Assembly: GCF_030272615.1 (NCBI RefSeq) | Contig: NW_026729139.1 | Span: 114,239-178,238, forward strand | Origin: Cryptomeria japonica | Taxonomy: Eukaryota > Streptophyta > Pinopsida > Cupressales > Cupressaceae | Direction: 5' to 3' | DNA length: 64,000 nucleotides | Shown: piece after piece, positions 24,600 through 36,467 of the stretch | How positions within the stretch are numbered: the stretch's first letter is position 1 | Layout of the letters: every line of letters begins with the position of its first letter | The notes under the pieces: model-generated | Database searches by the model: none | What the model saw: only the letters and a program-made list of their open reading frames with translations | Told to the model about the DNA's origin: nothing | Program-made: the position numbers and the translations under genes

Positions 24600-25175
24600 G
24601 GCAAGTTTGTTGTGTGAGAAAAATAACAAGTGCAGAAAATTTGTAAAGAAGAACAATAGCACATAACACACAGATTTACGTGGAAAAACCTAGTAAAAAT
24701 ATACCAGAAAAAAACCATGGGCAAATTTTGTCTTTCGTATTGATTCTTGGGACATATAGAGTTACAACAATCTCAAAGCCATTTAGGCCTTATTTTCAAA
24801 GGAGGAAGAGCTACTCTATATATATACAAATTTGAGAAACAATGCAATAATTAAGTTCTCAAATTTGCCACCTCTAACTCTTCAAATGCCACCACTATAG
24901 TCATATTATTGACTAAGCCTATATGTGGCTCTCAATCATCTACAAGGTTGACAGATATAGAGTCCAACTTGATTCTCCTATGAATCACTTAATAATTTAC
25001 TAAGTCAACACAACCAAGTTGCAGAGTCCTAGTTGGAGATAACTTACTAAAAATAGTAAGTAGAGTCACACAACTACATGTATGACACATATAGGAGCAA
25101 ACTCCTAATTGAAGATAACTTGTAGGACACATATGGAAGCAAAGTCCTAATTGAATTCACATTCCAACATGTTAG
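24600..25175 (-). repeat. Probable copia-type solo LTR or LTR fragment
   Basis: Starts near tgttgtgtgagaaaaataac and ends near cattccaaca, giving TGTTG...CAACA ends. Near the left end it contains acacagatttacgtggaaaaacc, a motif of plant copia LTRs read on the opposite strand and shared in form with the LTRs at 46412 and 54826. No matching target duplication was found and no internal coding region follows, so it is either a solo LTR with altered ends or a fragment. Confidence 0.5.
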
Positions 25176-25199
25176 AGCCTACTTATTAGAGTTGCTAGC

Positions 25200-26620
25200 T
25201 ATTTGTAGGGGGTTTGCTTAGTTCTCAACGGGAGAGAACACCCATCTTCAGAGGGCCACCTAAATAGAATGTTCAGAAAATGCAGTTGGTCAAAAGATAT
25301 GGCCGTCAAAAAGGGCCTGCAGGTTAAAAGGAACCTTCACTTATTCCTATGATTTCTATTACTATTTTTTTAATATATTTATGTGGTAATTAGTCATTTT
25401 AACTTTTAAGGTTTGGCTGGGGAAAAACACTCTTTAATTAAAGCTTTAGGTGACTCTAAGTTGAGACATTTCTACAAGTTTCAGTTTACTTGAGTAGATC
25501 CTAATAAGCACCGCACATTGTTGTTTTATTTTTGTCTCACTAAATTTAGGATATTCTTATAATGCAATGCGAGTGCGCTTGGATTGCATTCTTAATATTT
25601 TAAAACTTTGGTTATGCTTAAGTTTACTCCCAATCATTAGGCCACATTCTACCTGTTTGTTGGTTGTTGGCCTTATTATGGCCAGGGGGACTTGAAATTC
25701 AACTTACACCTCTATTACCATCATACTACAAACCCTCAAATCTCGACCGTTCATTTTTTTATGATAAACCTTTTTACCATCTATGGTTTAGTTGATATTT
25801 TTTATTTATATCTTAGGTGGTAAAAGGTTTGTGGAATTTCAAGAATGAGATAATTCAAATCATTAAGCATCTACTCCTAGTCCCAAGAATAGCATTCCAC
25901 AAGCAGAATGTGATCCAGGGTGTTGGTATACATCCCTTTTAGAATTTCAACCAAGAAAAGAAGTTTTTAAATTTTAATCTACTTTTCTAATACAAAGATC
26001 AGTATGAACTATCCTCAAATTAACTATGTACATGATAATAAATTTACCGCTTGATGTTCCCAAGCAACCAATGTTTTGAATTTTGCCCAGTGCATTTGTT
26101 GTTCATATCAATAAGATCTTATGTTTGACCCTCCATATATGCAAACACGGTCATATATAATTTAAGCCCTTGCTGACTATGTTAGCCTTATTATCCATGT
26201 GTTTTGATGGTCTTAGCCTAATCACTTAATAAACCTTGCACAATGGCATATTAGGCACAATTATGCTCACCTAAGGAATGCTTGAGGCCTAGTACCCTGT
26301 TTATATGTTGCACACTATTAATCTGGCTTTAATAAAGCATAAAAATCATTCATAAATATTCATGGAAAAATCATTACATATTGGTTTTTGCAAACCTTTT
26401 CTATATCCATTCATGAGCTAAAAGTTGTGTTACAAGTGTTTACAAAGGATTCCATGTAGACATTTATTCTTAGTGCCAACTGAATATATTATAGGATTGC
26501 TTTAAATCTAACTCAAGTTGTTCCTAGTTTTAATATATCTTTGGTTTATACAACTCCATCTTGGATTCTTCTAGAAGCATGGAGGCAAAAAGAAATCTAA
26601 TTACTTTTCGTAAAACCTAG
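25200..26620. other. Intergenic DNA without a recognised gene
   Basis: No long frame, RNA gene or transposon domain is recognised on either strand. Confidence 0.45.
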
Positions 26621-26664
26621 CCAATCATTTTTTATTTTGTAATAAACATAAAGCACAGACAAAG

Positions 26665-28240
26665 CTAACCTAAGGACTTTAATGTCTCAGCAACCTCATC
26701 TTCGAGGTTGCACATCTCCTGGGCCACCTTTTTCAGATCTTGGATCTCTTGAGGTGAAGAATCTACTTTTCTCTGCAGATTGGCTCTAGTCCTCCTCGAG
26801 GGGCTAGAGTCCTCTTTCTTACTTTTTTCTTTGTCTACATCCAAGTCCACAACTAGCGAGCCTTGCTGATTTTTTTCCAAATTCTCAATCATGGTGCTCA
26901 AGGTAGTAGCATTTTGCTTCACAAATCTATGACTATGCTTCATGATGGTGTTCATGGTTTCCCTGATTTTGCCAATTTCCCCTTCCAGATGCTTAATCTT
27001 TTTCTCGTTTTCCTTCTTCATCTTGTCCATGAGCTCAACTATTCTTTGAAGGTACTCAGCCATTGACATCTTCTCTTCCTCAGTCCACAAAACCCCATCA
27101 GCATTCTGAGGCACACCTTTAGCTTCCATCTCATCCAGTTTGCTAGTGACAACCCTGTTCTTTATGCTAAGGTCCTTTATTTCATGAAAACCCCACTTAA
27201 TAATCATGAGATAATTAATAACACCATTTCTAGAAATTGCTAGTATGTCATCAGGAAATTCCCAGTCAAGCTTGAAGTAGTGGTCTTCAGATTTGAGATT
27301 TCCAAGGAATCTGGGTCTATTCTCTCTATCAGTGGTAGGGTAAGAGGTATATGAGCCCTCAGTGGTTTTTGGGGCAGCATAATTATCCTCCGGAGAATAC
27401 TTAGAATAAGAAACCATTTTTTTCTTGGGGGGTTCCTTCTCAGGTTGTTTTTCAATTCCTGAGAAGTGCCAATGGGGGTTTTCACAAAGAAATATTTTTT
27501 ACCCAAGGGCTTTCTCTGAAGGGTTTTCTTATACACCTTCTTGGGGAGGGAGAATCTTTCTCTTTCCACTTAGTGTCTAATTTATCTTTATCCTTGGACA
27601 CACTAATATCAATATCATAACCTTCCAAGGATGTTAGATGGGCTAGCATGTTTCCAAAATGATCATGAATAAGCTTAACATGGCCAACATATAGGACCGG
27701 ATTCTTCCTAGGGGGATTTCTATGTTCCTCAACAAAATGATTCAAAGAGCTAAACAAGTAGTGAGGAAAGGAAACCCTCACCATGTGTCGAAATGATTGA
27801 GGAAGGTGAAATGGTAACCATAGTCTCTGGTAAATCTATCAACCACCGTAATGTATTGCATGATAATTCTAAACACCTCCCTCTATAGCTTCTTAACAAA
27901 TCCAGCATAATAATAAGTGTTAGCAATTTTGACTAGCGCCTCTCTTTCCTCATCAGTCTTGGGAAATCTGGTGACTGCTTCATCTAGAAACTTTCTATCA
28001 CAAAAGAACTTCACTCCCTCTATAGAGAGCCCAATGGTTTCCCCAATGAGATTCTCGTCAACCTTTACCTTCCTTTATGAGAGAATAATTTCCCCATCCT
28101 TCTACTGTTTCACAAAATACTTTGTAATTTCTGAGTCAAGACCATGGAGCTTCTTGAGGAATGGCTCCAACCCACCCCTCTCAATATGCCTCCATACATT
28201 CAAAAAAATTTATGCTTCTCACAACTAGTCGACTCAAACC
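26665..28240 (-). pseudogene. LINE B ORF3: relative of LINE A ORF3, frameshifted
   Basis: The last 250 codons (27417-26665) are open; upstream the reading passes through other frames (27784-27482 and 28200-27790). Shared with LINE A ORF3 in the same order: KVDENLIGETIGLSIEGVKF (A: KVNEEVISQATGLSMEGRKW), REVFRIIMQYITV (A: DEVCYIMMKYFTL), YHFTFLNHF (A: YHLPFLNHL), VSFPHYL (A: ISIPFFL). A Lys/Ser/Pro-rich linker follows and then a long coiled coil (MDKMKKENEKKIKHLEGEIG and MIENLEKNQQ), another Ser-rich basic patch (SSPSRRTRANLQRK) and a last acidic helix. The function is unknown. The overall build of domain, linker and coil suggests an oligomerising, perhaps gag-like or RNA-binding, accessory protein; this is inference. 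Confidence 0.6.
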
Positions 28241-28431
28241 TCTTTCTGCTTCCCCTCATCATAGAAATCACCTTACTTTTGTTGATTGCAAGGCAAATGA
28301 ATAGAACAAAGAGCCAGTAGCAGAACCAAAGTACCCATAATACGTGCCAACCCTCACAACCCATACATATAATTAAGGAACCACCACCATATCAAATGAT
28401 GTCATTGTATCTAGCTCTATTTCTCTTAATC

Positions 28432-29036
28432 ATTATTAAATGCAACAGTTTTCCCATGAGTGACATCATAGTCAATTAAGGCTCTTACGTCATCTCCCAT
28501 TTTATTATAATCCTGCCACGTCTGTTGCCCCTTTTTCTTTACCACCTTATTGGAAAAATAGTTGGCCACCTTATTAGCTTCCCTGAAAACATGGGAAATT
28601 CTAACCTTATCAAAGTTGGATAAAATAGAAATAGCTTCTTCTATCCAACCTTCAATCTAGATATTTTTGAAGTTCATTCTATTTACAAGGTCAATTACCT
28701 GGAAAGCTCCAATGGCTTTGGCTAAGTGATTGGAGTGTGAACCCAAGGAGAGTGCCATAGCTGAAATAAACTTGCCATTATAATCCCTTAACACTCCCCA
28801 CTCCCAGGCGACCCTGGATTTCCCTTGGCTGCCCTATCAAAATTTTCTTTTATCTAGCCCCTAGGGGGGTGAATCCAACAAGCACCTTGACAGTTCTTTT
28901 TTCTCTGGTCTAGAAGCCTTAGAAGCATCACCTTTAATATTCCAATCTTTTGCAATCTTGAGGTCCTAGTCAGAATAGATCAGAGCCTCCATCTTATTCT
29001 CATTACAAGGGATATTATTGATGTTTTTCATGATTA
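28432..29036 (-). pseudogene. LINE B ORF2 3' part: RNase H domain
   Basis: On - the reading gives SD*DLKIAKDWNIKGDASKA (linker, near 28960), then WIHPPRG*IKENFDRAAKGN (near 28870; FDGAA-type first catalytic Asp), VLRDYNGKFISAMALSLG, HLAKAIGAFQVIDLV and HVFREANKVANYF (near 28570), the standard order of the plant L1 RNase H. It ends AFNND then TAA at 28434-28432; an ATG overlaps this stop. Trp or Gln codons have become stops in three places. Confidence 0.72.
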
Positions 29037-32000
29037 GCCTATGTAGTACCCCTACTCATTTGAACTCTTTAGACTCATACTTTATTATTGTTTGTTTTCA
29101 GTGGATAAATTACCATGATGTGTTATTCAGATTTTTATGACATTATTTCATGATTTATCTGGATATGAGATGCATAATTTATTTGCAGTATTTCAGTACT
29201 TGTGATTTATGGTATTTTATAGATTATTGCTATGTACTGACATTTTACTTTATTTATGAAATGTGGAATTATATGTTGTGTGTTTGCAAGTGTATTGGAT
29301 GCAAGGGGACGATTTTCCTTCACTCATTTTGGTGAGACAGGGAACGTCATGATTCTCCTTCATGAGTGTGTATGTTGTGTCTTCTATATTGTATATCTGC
29401 ATGTGTGGTTCGGTGATGCAGATTATTATAGGTACAAGTACCGGGTAGGTACGGGGTATCATCTCCACCTGACTTCAGAGGTCTGAGCATGCCTTATATT
29501 TTCTGATGGAAGTGGAGGAGATAGTAGTTGATCCTATTTTACTCAGTTACACTCATGTGAGTGTCCTCAATTGGTCATCTTGTTAGTTTGTTTGGCCTTC
29601 GTATTTTGTCATTTGATCTTTTTATAAGTATTTGCTTGAGATTTGTTTAGTTTGAGTGTTTTAGTGGATTTAATTAATTAATTAATTAGGTTTATGGAAT
29701 TGTCTCATAGTTGAATTGTTTATGTATTGAGATTATAAATTTAGTTAATTAAAAGAAATTATTAAATTAAGTTGCAAGCTGCATGATATTAGAAATATAT
29801 TTTTATTTAAATTTTTGTGGAAAAATAAATTAAATTAATTGTATTTATTATTTCCTAGAATTTTAAATAAATAAAAGAATAACTAAATAAATGAATAAAT
29901 AAATAAATGAATAAATAAATAAATAAAAGAATAAAAGAATAAATAAATAAATGAATAAAAGAATTAATTAGAATTAAAGTATTGCTTTAATTCTTTATTT
30001 AGAAAATTAATTAATTTGCATGAGAAAAGAAAAGAAAGAATAATGATTTTTAATTATTGCATGTTAGTTTATCTTTTGTTATAAAATTAGAAAATAAAAT
30101 AAAAATTACTATTATTCTAAATTTAGGTTTTTTGTGAAAAAGCTATTGAACCTAGAATTTTAGTTTAAATAGGGGAATAGGCCTTTATTTTAGTCACACA
30201 AGAACAAGTCAAGAATTTTAGGTGAAGAAATTTATTGGAAGTTTATTGAAAGGATTAGGGCTCTTCTACAGATTTCTTCCAGGAAAGCTATACCAGGTTG
30301 GATGGTTTCTTAGTTGTGTGTTTTTAGTAAATATTTCTATTTTTCTTTGCTTGATGTGTGTAAAATAATTATCAAATCCAAAACCCTCTTCTGGTGAATT
30401 CGAGTTTTTGTTTTAGAATTCATGCCTGATGTGTATTTCTAGTTTGTGGAAAGGATTTAATTTGGAGAAAATTAGGAAAAATTATTATGAAAAAAAAATA
30501 GTCAAGATCCTCATGATTGCGTGAAAAATTGCAAAAGTTGAGAGAAATAGTATTTACTAGGTAAATTATTCTCTCTTGTTTAAATAGTCTTTTAAATAAT
30601 GGCGTCTCTGTGAAATTATATGATTACTTTAGAAATAAATTTAATTGAGGATTAAATTTATTGGATTATCTAAAATTTTAAAAAATATATATAATTAGAA
30701 TAAAATTTTGTGAAATGAATTTTATTGATATGGAGAAATTTATGTTTTTGCTGTCAAAAATTTTTAGTAAATGGGGAATTTATTTTTAAGGTTTTAAAAA
30801 AATATATATATTAAAAATATATATATATATAAAATAAAAAAATATTAAAAATAAATAAATATAAAAAAAATAATATTAAAAAAATAATAATATTTAAAAA
30901 AAAATTAAAAAAAATAATAATACTAAAAAAATGTGGGGAGGCTATGCCTCTACCCACGCAGCAACTACCTTTGGGTAGTTAGTTTGTTTGTTTTTTTAAA
31001 AGTTTAATTTAATTTTAATTTTTAATTTTTATTTATTATTTTATTTGTTATTTAGTTTTAAAAAAATAAAAAATAAAAAAAATAATATTTAAATAATTAT
31101 AATGTGTTAATATATATATATATATATTTGTTTTATTTTTAATTATCAATTTAAAGATTTTTGTTATATGAATAAAGAATTTAGAATTTAGTAATTTTAG
31201 AAAGAAAAAAAAGTTAATAATTTTAAATTCGATATTCATGTTGGAAATGCATTAGGAGATTAATTCATATGTGAATTTATTTAACTTTATTCGACAAATG
31301 ACAAGTTTATGTATTAAATAGTTGTAAATTCTTGTTATCTAGAAATTCTTAAATTGCATGTTATCTATGCTTTTGGCTGTTTTTAAGGAAAGATTGCTTG
31401 TAATAGGATCTTGCGTATATTGTGTTCTTAGTCAAGCTTAATTTCATTGCAATTTTGGTTGGTTTGTCGTTGTGTCCTATGTTATTATTTCTCCTTGGTC
31501 AGGTGTTGTTGTATAACCTTATTGATGTGAGTCATTGTGTGTTTTGTCCAAGTGGTCAATCTTGGGTTATTGATTGTGTATCCTTCACCTGTGCTTTGTC
31601 AGGATTAGTTATGGATGTTTGTTTCACCATAGAGTTCTCGTAGAGAGACCTTTCCTGTTAGTGTCCTAGGAGAGAGAGTGGCTTTCAAGTGAGGGCCGTG
31701 CCCAAAGTGGATAACAAGATAACCCGTCGAAAGTTAGTTAAAAAGTGATAACATAATAATATATTGGGGGGGAGTGAGATAAATATTAATTAAGATAAGT
31801 GTACCTCGTGCATAGGTATAGTGCTAGTACAGGGCTCATAATGCTACGAGAAGGCCTGGAATGGCAAACTTACCACCTTGTCTTCATGAAAGGATTGGTA
31901 GGGTCTGCATGAGACTTACTTGGAACCGGAGGCTTAGGAGAGGTTACCAAGAGAAACCCGAGGATGGGGGGCGGGACCTATGGAGGTTGTACCATGGTAA

Positions 32001-32760
32001 CCATCAAGCTATGTGATGACACTCTCTTCTTAGAGTCACTTGTGTTTTGTGAGTTGAGTCACATGGATGTTTGCAGAGTCTTGTAGTCCTTTTGTACTTG
32101 TCTTACTTTGCTTGCTTGAGGGTTTTCTACTATCTCCTAGCATGGTGGGGTGGTTCCATTTCAGGATCACATGGTCGGGTGGTAATGCCACTTCCCATCT
32201 GATGTTCTGGATTGTATCTTCAGGTGAGGAAAGGATTTGCTGGTGTTTCTTGGTTCGTGGTTTATGTACCAGCTCTTGTTCAAGATCATTGTTTAGTTGA
32301 GACCTTGTGGTCATTTTATCAGACTTTTATGTAACCTTGATATTGTATCTTTGTAATCAGTGCTATTATTGGAAGCCATGTATTTATGGATATTGTAATA
32401 TTATTATGTCAATGAAATGAATGTTATTGTTTTGATCTTATGTTTAAATGGTTTATGGAAATTGGATACATTGGAATACTTTTATTTCTTTATTATGAAA
32501 TTTGGATGTATGGGTAGTTTTAAAACTTAAGTTTTCAATTTATCTAATTAAATGGATTAACTATGGTGTTAATATAATCTATGAAATTAATCTTTGTTGG
32601 TTACCCTTAGGACAACATATGGTAGACTTCCGTTGTGTTGTTAAACGTGCAATGGTTTTAGTTAGTGCTCTTAGTCTTTAATAAAAAAAAATTATTTCAC
32701 CCTTTAGTTGCCTAGTTGTGTTGTTTTCCTTTAGGGTTCCTGGCGAGGTATTACAGCCTA
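29037..32760. mobile_element. Probable 3.7 kb solo LTR with 5-bp target duplications
   Basis: The insertion 29042-32755 (3,714 bp) starts TGTAGTACC and ends GGTATTACA, imperfect inverted LTR termini. It is flanked by perfect GCCTA duplications (29037-29041 and 32756-32760) and separates two parts of LINE B whose reading continues on either side. No gag or pol is seen inside, and no internal long direct repeat, so it is best read as a single very long LTR left by recombination, or a non-coding large derivative. It holds an AATAAATA-type simple repeat (29880-29965), A-rich runs (30795-30930), a small hairpin (aactacctttgggtagtt, near 30963) and on + a TATA-like tttaaatagggg near 30165. Confidence 0.8.
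29877..29968. repeat. Simple repeat (AAATGAATAAAT)n
   Basis: Irregular AATA/AATG repeats inside the long LTR; further A-rich low-complexity DNA at 30795-30930 and a TA run at 31110-31128. Confidence 0.85.
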
Positions 32761-34212
32761 TATGTTTTCTCATACACAATATACTCTAGATCCTCCTTGT
32801 CCCTAAAGATTCTATTATTTCACTCCTTCCACACACTCAAAGCAATATAGGGGAAGGTAAAGGATCACAATCTATGGATAGTAGGATTCAAGGAGGGACT
32901 ATTCCATTGAATAAAAAGGTCCTCAATAGAGATAAAAATCTTCCCCAAATAGAAGCCACATATGGATAATGAAGGAACAAATGATTAGTCATTTTCACTT
33001 CTTCCCTATATAGGTAGCATCGATTCAAGATCTGGAAATCACACTTGCAGAGATTATCAATTGTGAGCACTTTATTCTGGAGAAGAATCCAAAAGAATAT
33101 GTTGACCTTAGGAGTCAGGTGTTTAATTCAAGCTTTAGCCCAAAAGGGAGGGGGGTGGGAGAAAGGGACAACAAAGATATAGCCAAAGTGATTGAGTAGC
33201 TACCAAAAGGGTTAGCCGTCCAAATTAATAAATCATCATGATGACTCAAACCCATTCTAACCGTCATCGGAGAAGATTGAATCGGCATAAGGTTCATATT
33301 GATCTAGAAAAGATTCACCCAGCCACCATCCCTCCAATAGTCCTTAACATGGGTCTCAAAAAATGCCTTACAAGTATCAAACCACCCATTGAATCTTTCA
33401 TTTGAAATTAAGGGCTCCTTCAATAACCATCTATCTTCACAAAACCTAGTCTGGTTCCCTTTTTTGATGCTCCAATCAACTCCCAAATCAATAATTTTTC
33501 TTCCTCTAACCATATCATTCTAGAGAATCAAACCACACAACAGATTTGGAGAATCAAGAAAAGTTTTAAGAGATCCAGTATTGGCCATATATTTTCTCTT
33601 TAAAATACTATTCCATTCTCCATTAGAAGAGAAATCTCTCCAAATTTTCTTAGCAAGGAGAACCTTATTCATAGTTCTAATCTTCCTAAGACCCAAACCT
33701 CTTAGATTTTTTAGGTCTAAAAACAAAATCCCAACCAATAAGCGGGATTCTTTTTCTTTCTTCCACACCAGACCAAAGAAAGTGTTTCTAGATTTTTTCA
33801 ATGGCATCTGCATATTTGGAAGGGATTTTAAAAATACTTAAGGCATAGATTGGAAGATTCTATAGATTTTCTTTGAGAAGTTGAACTTACCTGCTTGGCT
33901 AAGAAGAGAACCTATCCATCCAACTAGCTTTTTGTTGAACCTATCAACCAAAGAGTTCCAAAAGGATTCAGGAGGCTTAAGACCCAAGGGTAGACCAAGA
34001 TAAATTGATGTTAAAGATTTCACTTTGCATCCAAGAATTCTATCAATTTTACTCTGCCTAGGCTCTAGAGTGTTGAAGAAAAATAAAGAGCTTTTTTGTA
34101 TATTAACCATCTAACCAAACACCATCCCATAATCATCCAAGGATTTTTTAATATTCCTAGCTTCAGCCAATGTAGATCTCCCCATCAGAATAGTATCATC
34201 CACAAATTTCAA
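32761..34212 (-). pseudogene. LINE B ORF2 central part: RT end and zinc-binding region
   Basis: On - from the 5' truncation: KFVDDTILMG (near 34205; FxDD catalytic box), then FFFNTLEPRQSKIDRILGCK, YLGLPLGLKPPESFWN and KKLVGWIGSLLS (34110-33860), RNTFFGLVWKKEKE and GLGLRKIRTMNKVLLAK (33813-33640), WSIKKGNQTRFCEDRW (33480-33420), and zinc-region pieces LCKCDFQILNRC and NHLFLHYPYVASIW (33060-32960). It is split over several frames by stops and indels. Confidence 0.78.
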
Positions 34213-34239
34213 TCACCATCAAATTTCAATTGAATGTTT

Positions 34240-36105
34240 GCTAGGATAGCGTTGTTGGTACAGGTATTGTAAACTTTCTCTTTCACTGAAAACAATTTTA
34301 CATTTCTTTGTTACAAGTATTTCAAATACCTTTCTAACCCATGCTTACTTGAAATAATGTTCAAATCTGAGGCTATGGTTCTTTTGAGAATTGATTAGTT
34401 TGTGAATTTTCTATAGGCTTTAGCTATGTAGAAAATGAAACACTACTATCTAAAATCAATGCACAAGTGGAAGCTAACCTGTTAACCTTTTTGAAATAGT
34501 TCTTTAAGAATAGTACTTTGTAGGAGATCCCTGTATTCATTTTTGGAGAATCATATGGAGGAAAACCTTCAAGTATGGTGTGCCTAGCTTTAAGCTTATG
34601 TGGATTATGTGGTAAGCTTAGTATTTATAGTCAACCTAATAAATGATACTATTATTCACATTCAATTCATATATGATCATGCCTAACACAACTCTATTGA
34701 TTGAAATTATTATTCACTTCCAATTCAACTAAAAACCCATCTAATAAATATCTATTGATTACTAGCTTTCATGGGGACCTTTGCTTAAAGATGTGTCATG
34801 TTTGGAGTTGGATGATGTCAAAAATGTCACAAGGTGTAGCTCAATACATTGTGCTCTTAGTGCACAAACTTTCCTCTCCTATTTTAGTAAATTGAAATGG
34901 TCCCAGCAAGTTGAAAACACATAAGCTAGAAATGCAACTGTTTTTCATGAATTGACCTAGGAACATGCAAAGTTCCCATCCATCTCTTCTTTCTTGACAT
35001 TAGCTAGTTCTTTAGTGAAATAGGATTTCTTTGAAAATAAAGGAACAAATTTTTAGTGGAAAATATCTAGACACTACAACTTCTTGGTCAGAATTGGAGA
35101 GTGTTATTGACTCGGCTAGTAACAATGTGGTATGTGTACTCTCGAGACCATAAGAATGAAAACTTACTTCTATTGCACTACATGGAAGATGAAACACAAT
35201 TTGTAGTGGAGCATGCGATGTGATTTTTTCTGATTTTGGTATTTGTAGGAACAATTTTGTTTGATTTCTTCCACAATCAAATGTAAACCCAAATATTGGG
35301 AAGGATTTAAATTACTGATGCATTGAATGAATTTTTTTATTTTTGGAAGTAAAGATCATAGTGGAGACCATTATTAAAGCCACCTAGATTTAAAATCTAC
35401 ATGTTGATATTCATAATTTTGATGGTCATACCAATGATTTGATAAATATTTTCCACAAAGTAATTAGTGTTCATATTGGTTAATTAGCAATCATTTTGCA
35501 TGGAAATTGTGTTGAATATTTTCCCACAAATTGTATGGAAGAATATGAATTTTCAACAAATAATTGTCTAAATTTCATTATGATCATATTGTTGTACGAT
35601 GTTACAGATAAATTTTCTAATTTGAACGATTTATATGATTATTCTAAACCACAAGAAATTTAGTGATGCCACAAATTAACACTTGTAATTAATTTTTATG
35701 TTTAAATGGGGTAATGTTGTAATGTTTCTTTTTGTTTCTCTTACTGACTTTATGCAATGCGGGTCTAGTATCACCCAACAATTGAAAGGGAATTATAGAG
35801 ATCTTGGCTAGGGAGTATTTTGAATATGGACAAAGGTGTGCATTTTGGACTAGGGTTTCTTAGAATGGCCAAGGCAAGTCTCAACAATGTCTGCTTCACA
35901 AATGGAACTAAGATAGACAGATTCAACTCCTACCAAATTTGCCAGATTCAAACAATACCAATTGGGCATGCTTGGTAGTTGTTGAATCTATTTAACATAA
36001 TAGATTGAGGAGCTGCAACTGGTCATAATGGAAGTGAAGTTGGTCTAATGCTAAAATGGTTTATTGACTAGAGATCTCTGCAACTATTTGATGACGTTGT
36101 GCAAG
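34240..36105. other. AT-rich intergenic DNA without a recognised gene
   Basis: Only short frames; nothing attributable to a family on either strand. The join at 34200-34235 contains a small repeat of caaatttcaat/catcaaatttcaatt at the 5' edge of LINE B. Confidence 0.45.
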
Positions 36106-36111
36106 CACTAA

Positions 36112-36325
36112 AATGTAAATTATGAAATATTTTATTCTTAATCATGTTCTAAGACATCGTTTTTCTTATTTTTGCTTCCCATTTACATTTCTTTGCCCAC
36201 ATTTGCAATGACTATTTTTGGTGGGCTGACTTAAACAAAACACTAAGCATTGACTTAGTACATGCTATTGAATGGGCAATGTCTATCCAACACTCATATT
36301 TTACTATTGACCGTATTTAATAATT
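36112..36325. repeat. Third partial copy of the receptor-kinase 5' flank
   Basis: Shares attttattcttaatcatg..taagacatc, ttgcttccca and tttctttgccc.catttg with 12968-13090. With 45868-45892 it shares an inverted form of the ctaag(t/c)...cttag palindrome (acactaagcattgacttagta at 36239). It is followed by DNA not seen at the other copies. Confidence 0.6.
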
Positions 36326-36467
36326 AGTTGAAAAATAAATGATTGTTATATTTTAATTATTAATTAATTAACATAGTCCATGATACAATATGAGTGCTGC
36401 ATAGACAAAGGTTATCGAATGTGAGCCCACCTTTAAATTTTATTTCTGTTTAGTTTGATCATTTCAT

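Larger units (their letters stand above)
26640..34212 (-). mobile_element. LINE B: 5'-truncated L1-type element with ORF3, split by a solo LTR
   Basis: On - the element begins inside the RT at about 34212 (KFVDDTILMG), runs through the RT thumb and zinc-binding region to 32761, is interrupted by the insertion 29042-32755 (plus a duplicated GCCTA), resumes at 29036 with the pre-RNase H linker and RNase H (to about 28432) and continues into an ORF3 (28240-26665). The 3' end, near 26640, reads on - GCTTTATGTTTATTAC, similar to the GCTTTATTTATC end of LINE A. The 5' truncation is typical of target-primed reverse transcription. Sequence divergence from LINE A is large, so the two represent different copies or subfamilies with the same gene order. 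Confidence 0.75.

Noticed and set aside
24600-25200. The gagttgctagctatt piece after the LTR-like block as the end of the flank copy
   Set aside because: It matches 46401-46416 over about 15 bp only, too short to claim that the flank continues there.
29877-30930. A/T simple repeats as a possible LINE A-tail
   Set aside because: They lie inside an insertion with perfect target duplications and LTR-type ends, far from any LINE 3' end.
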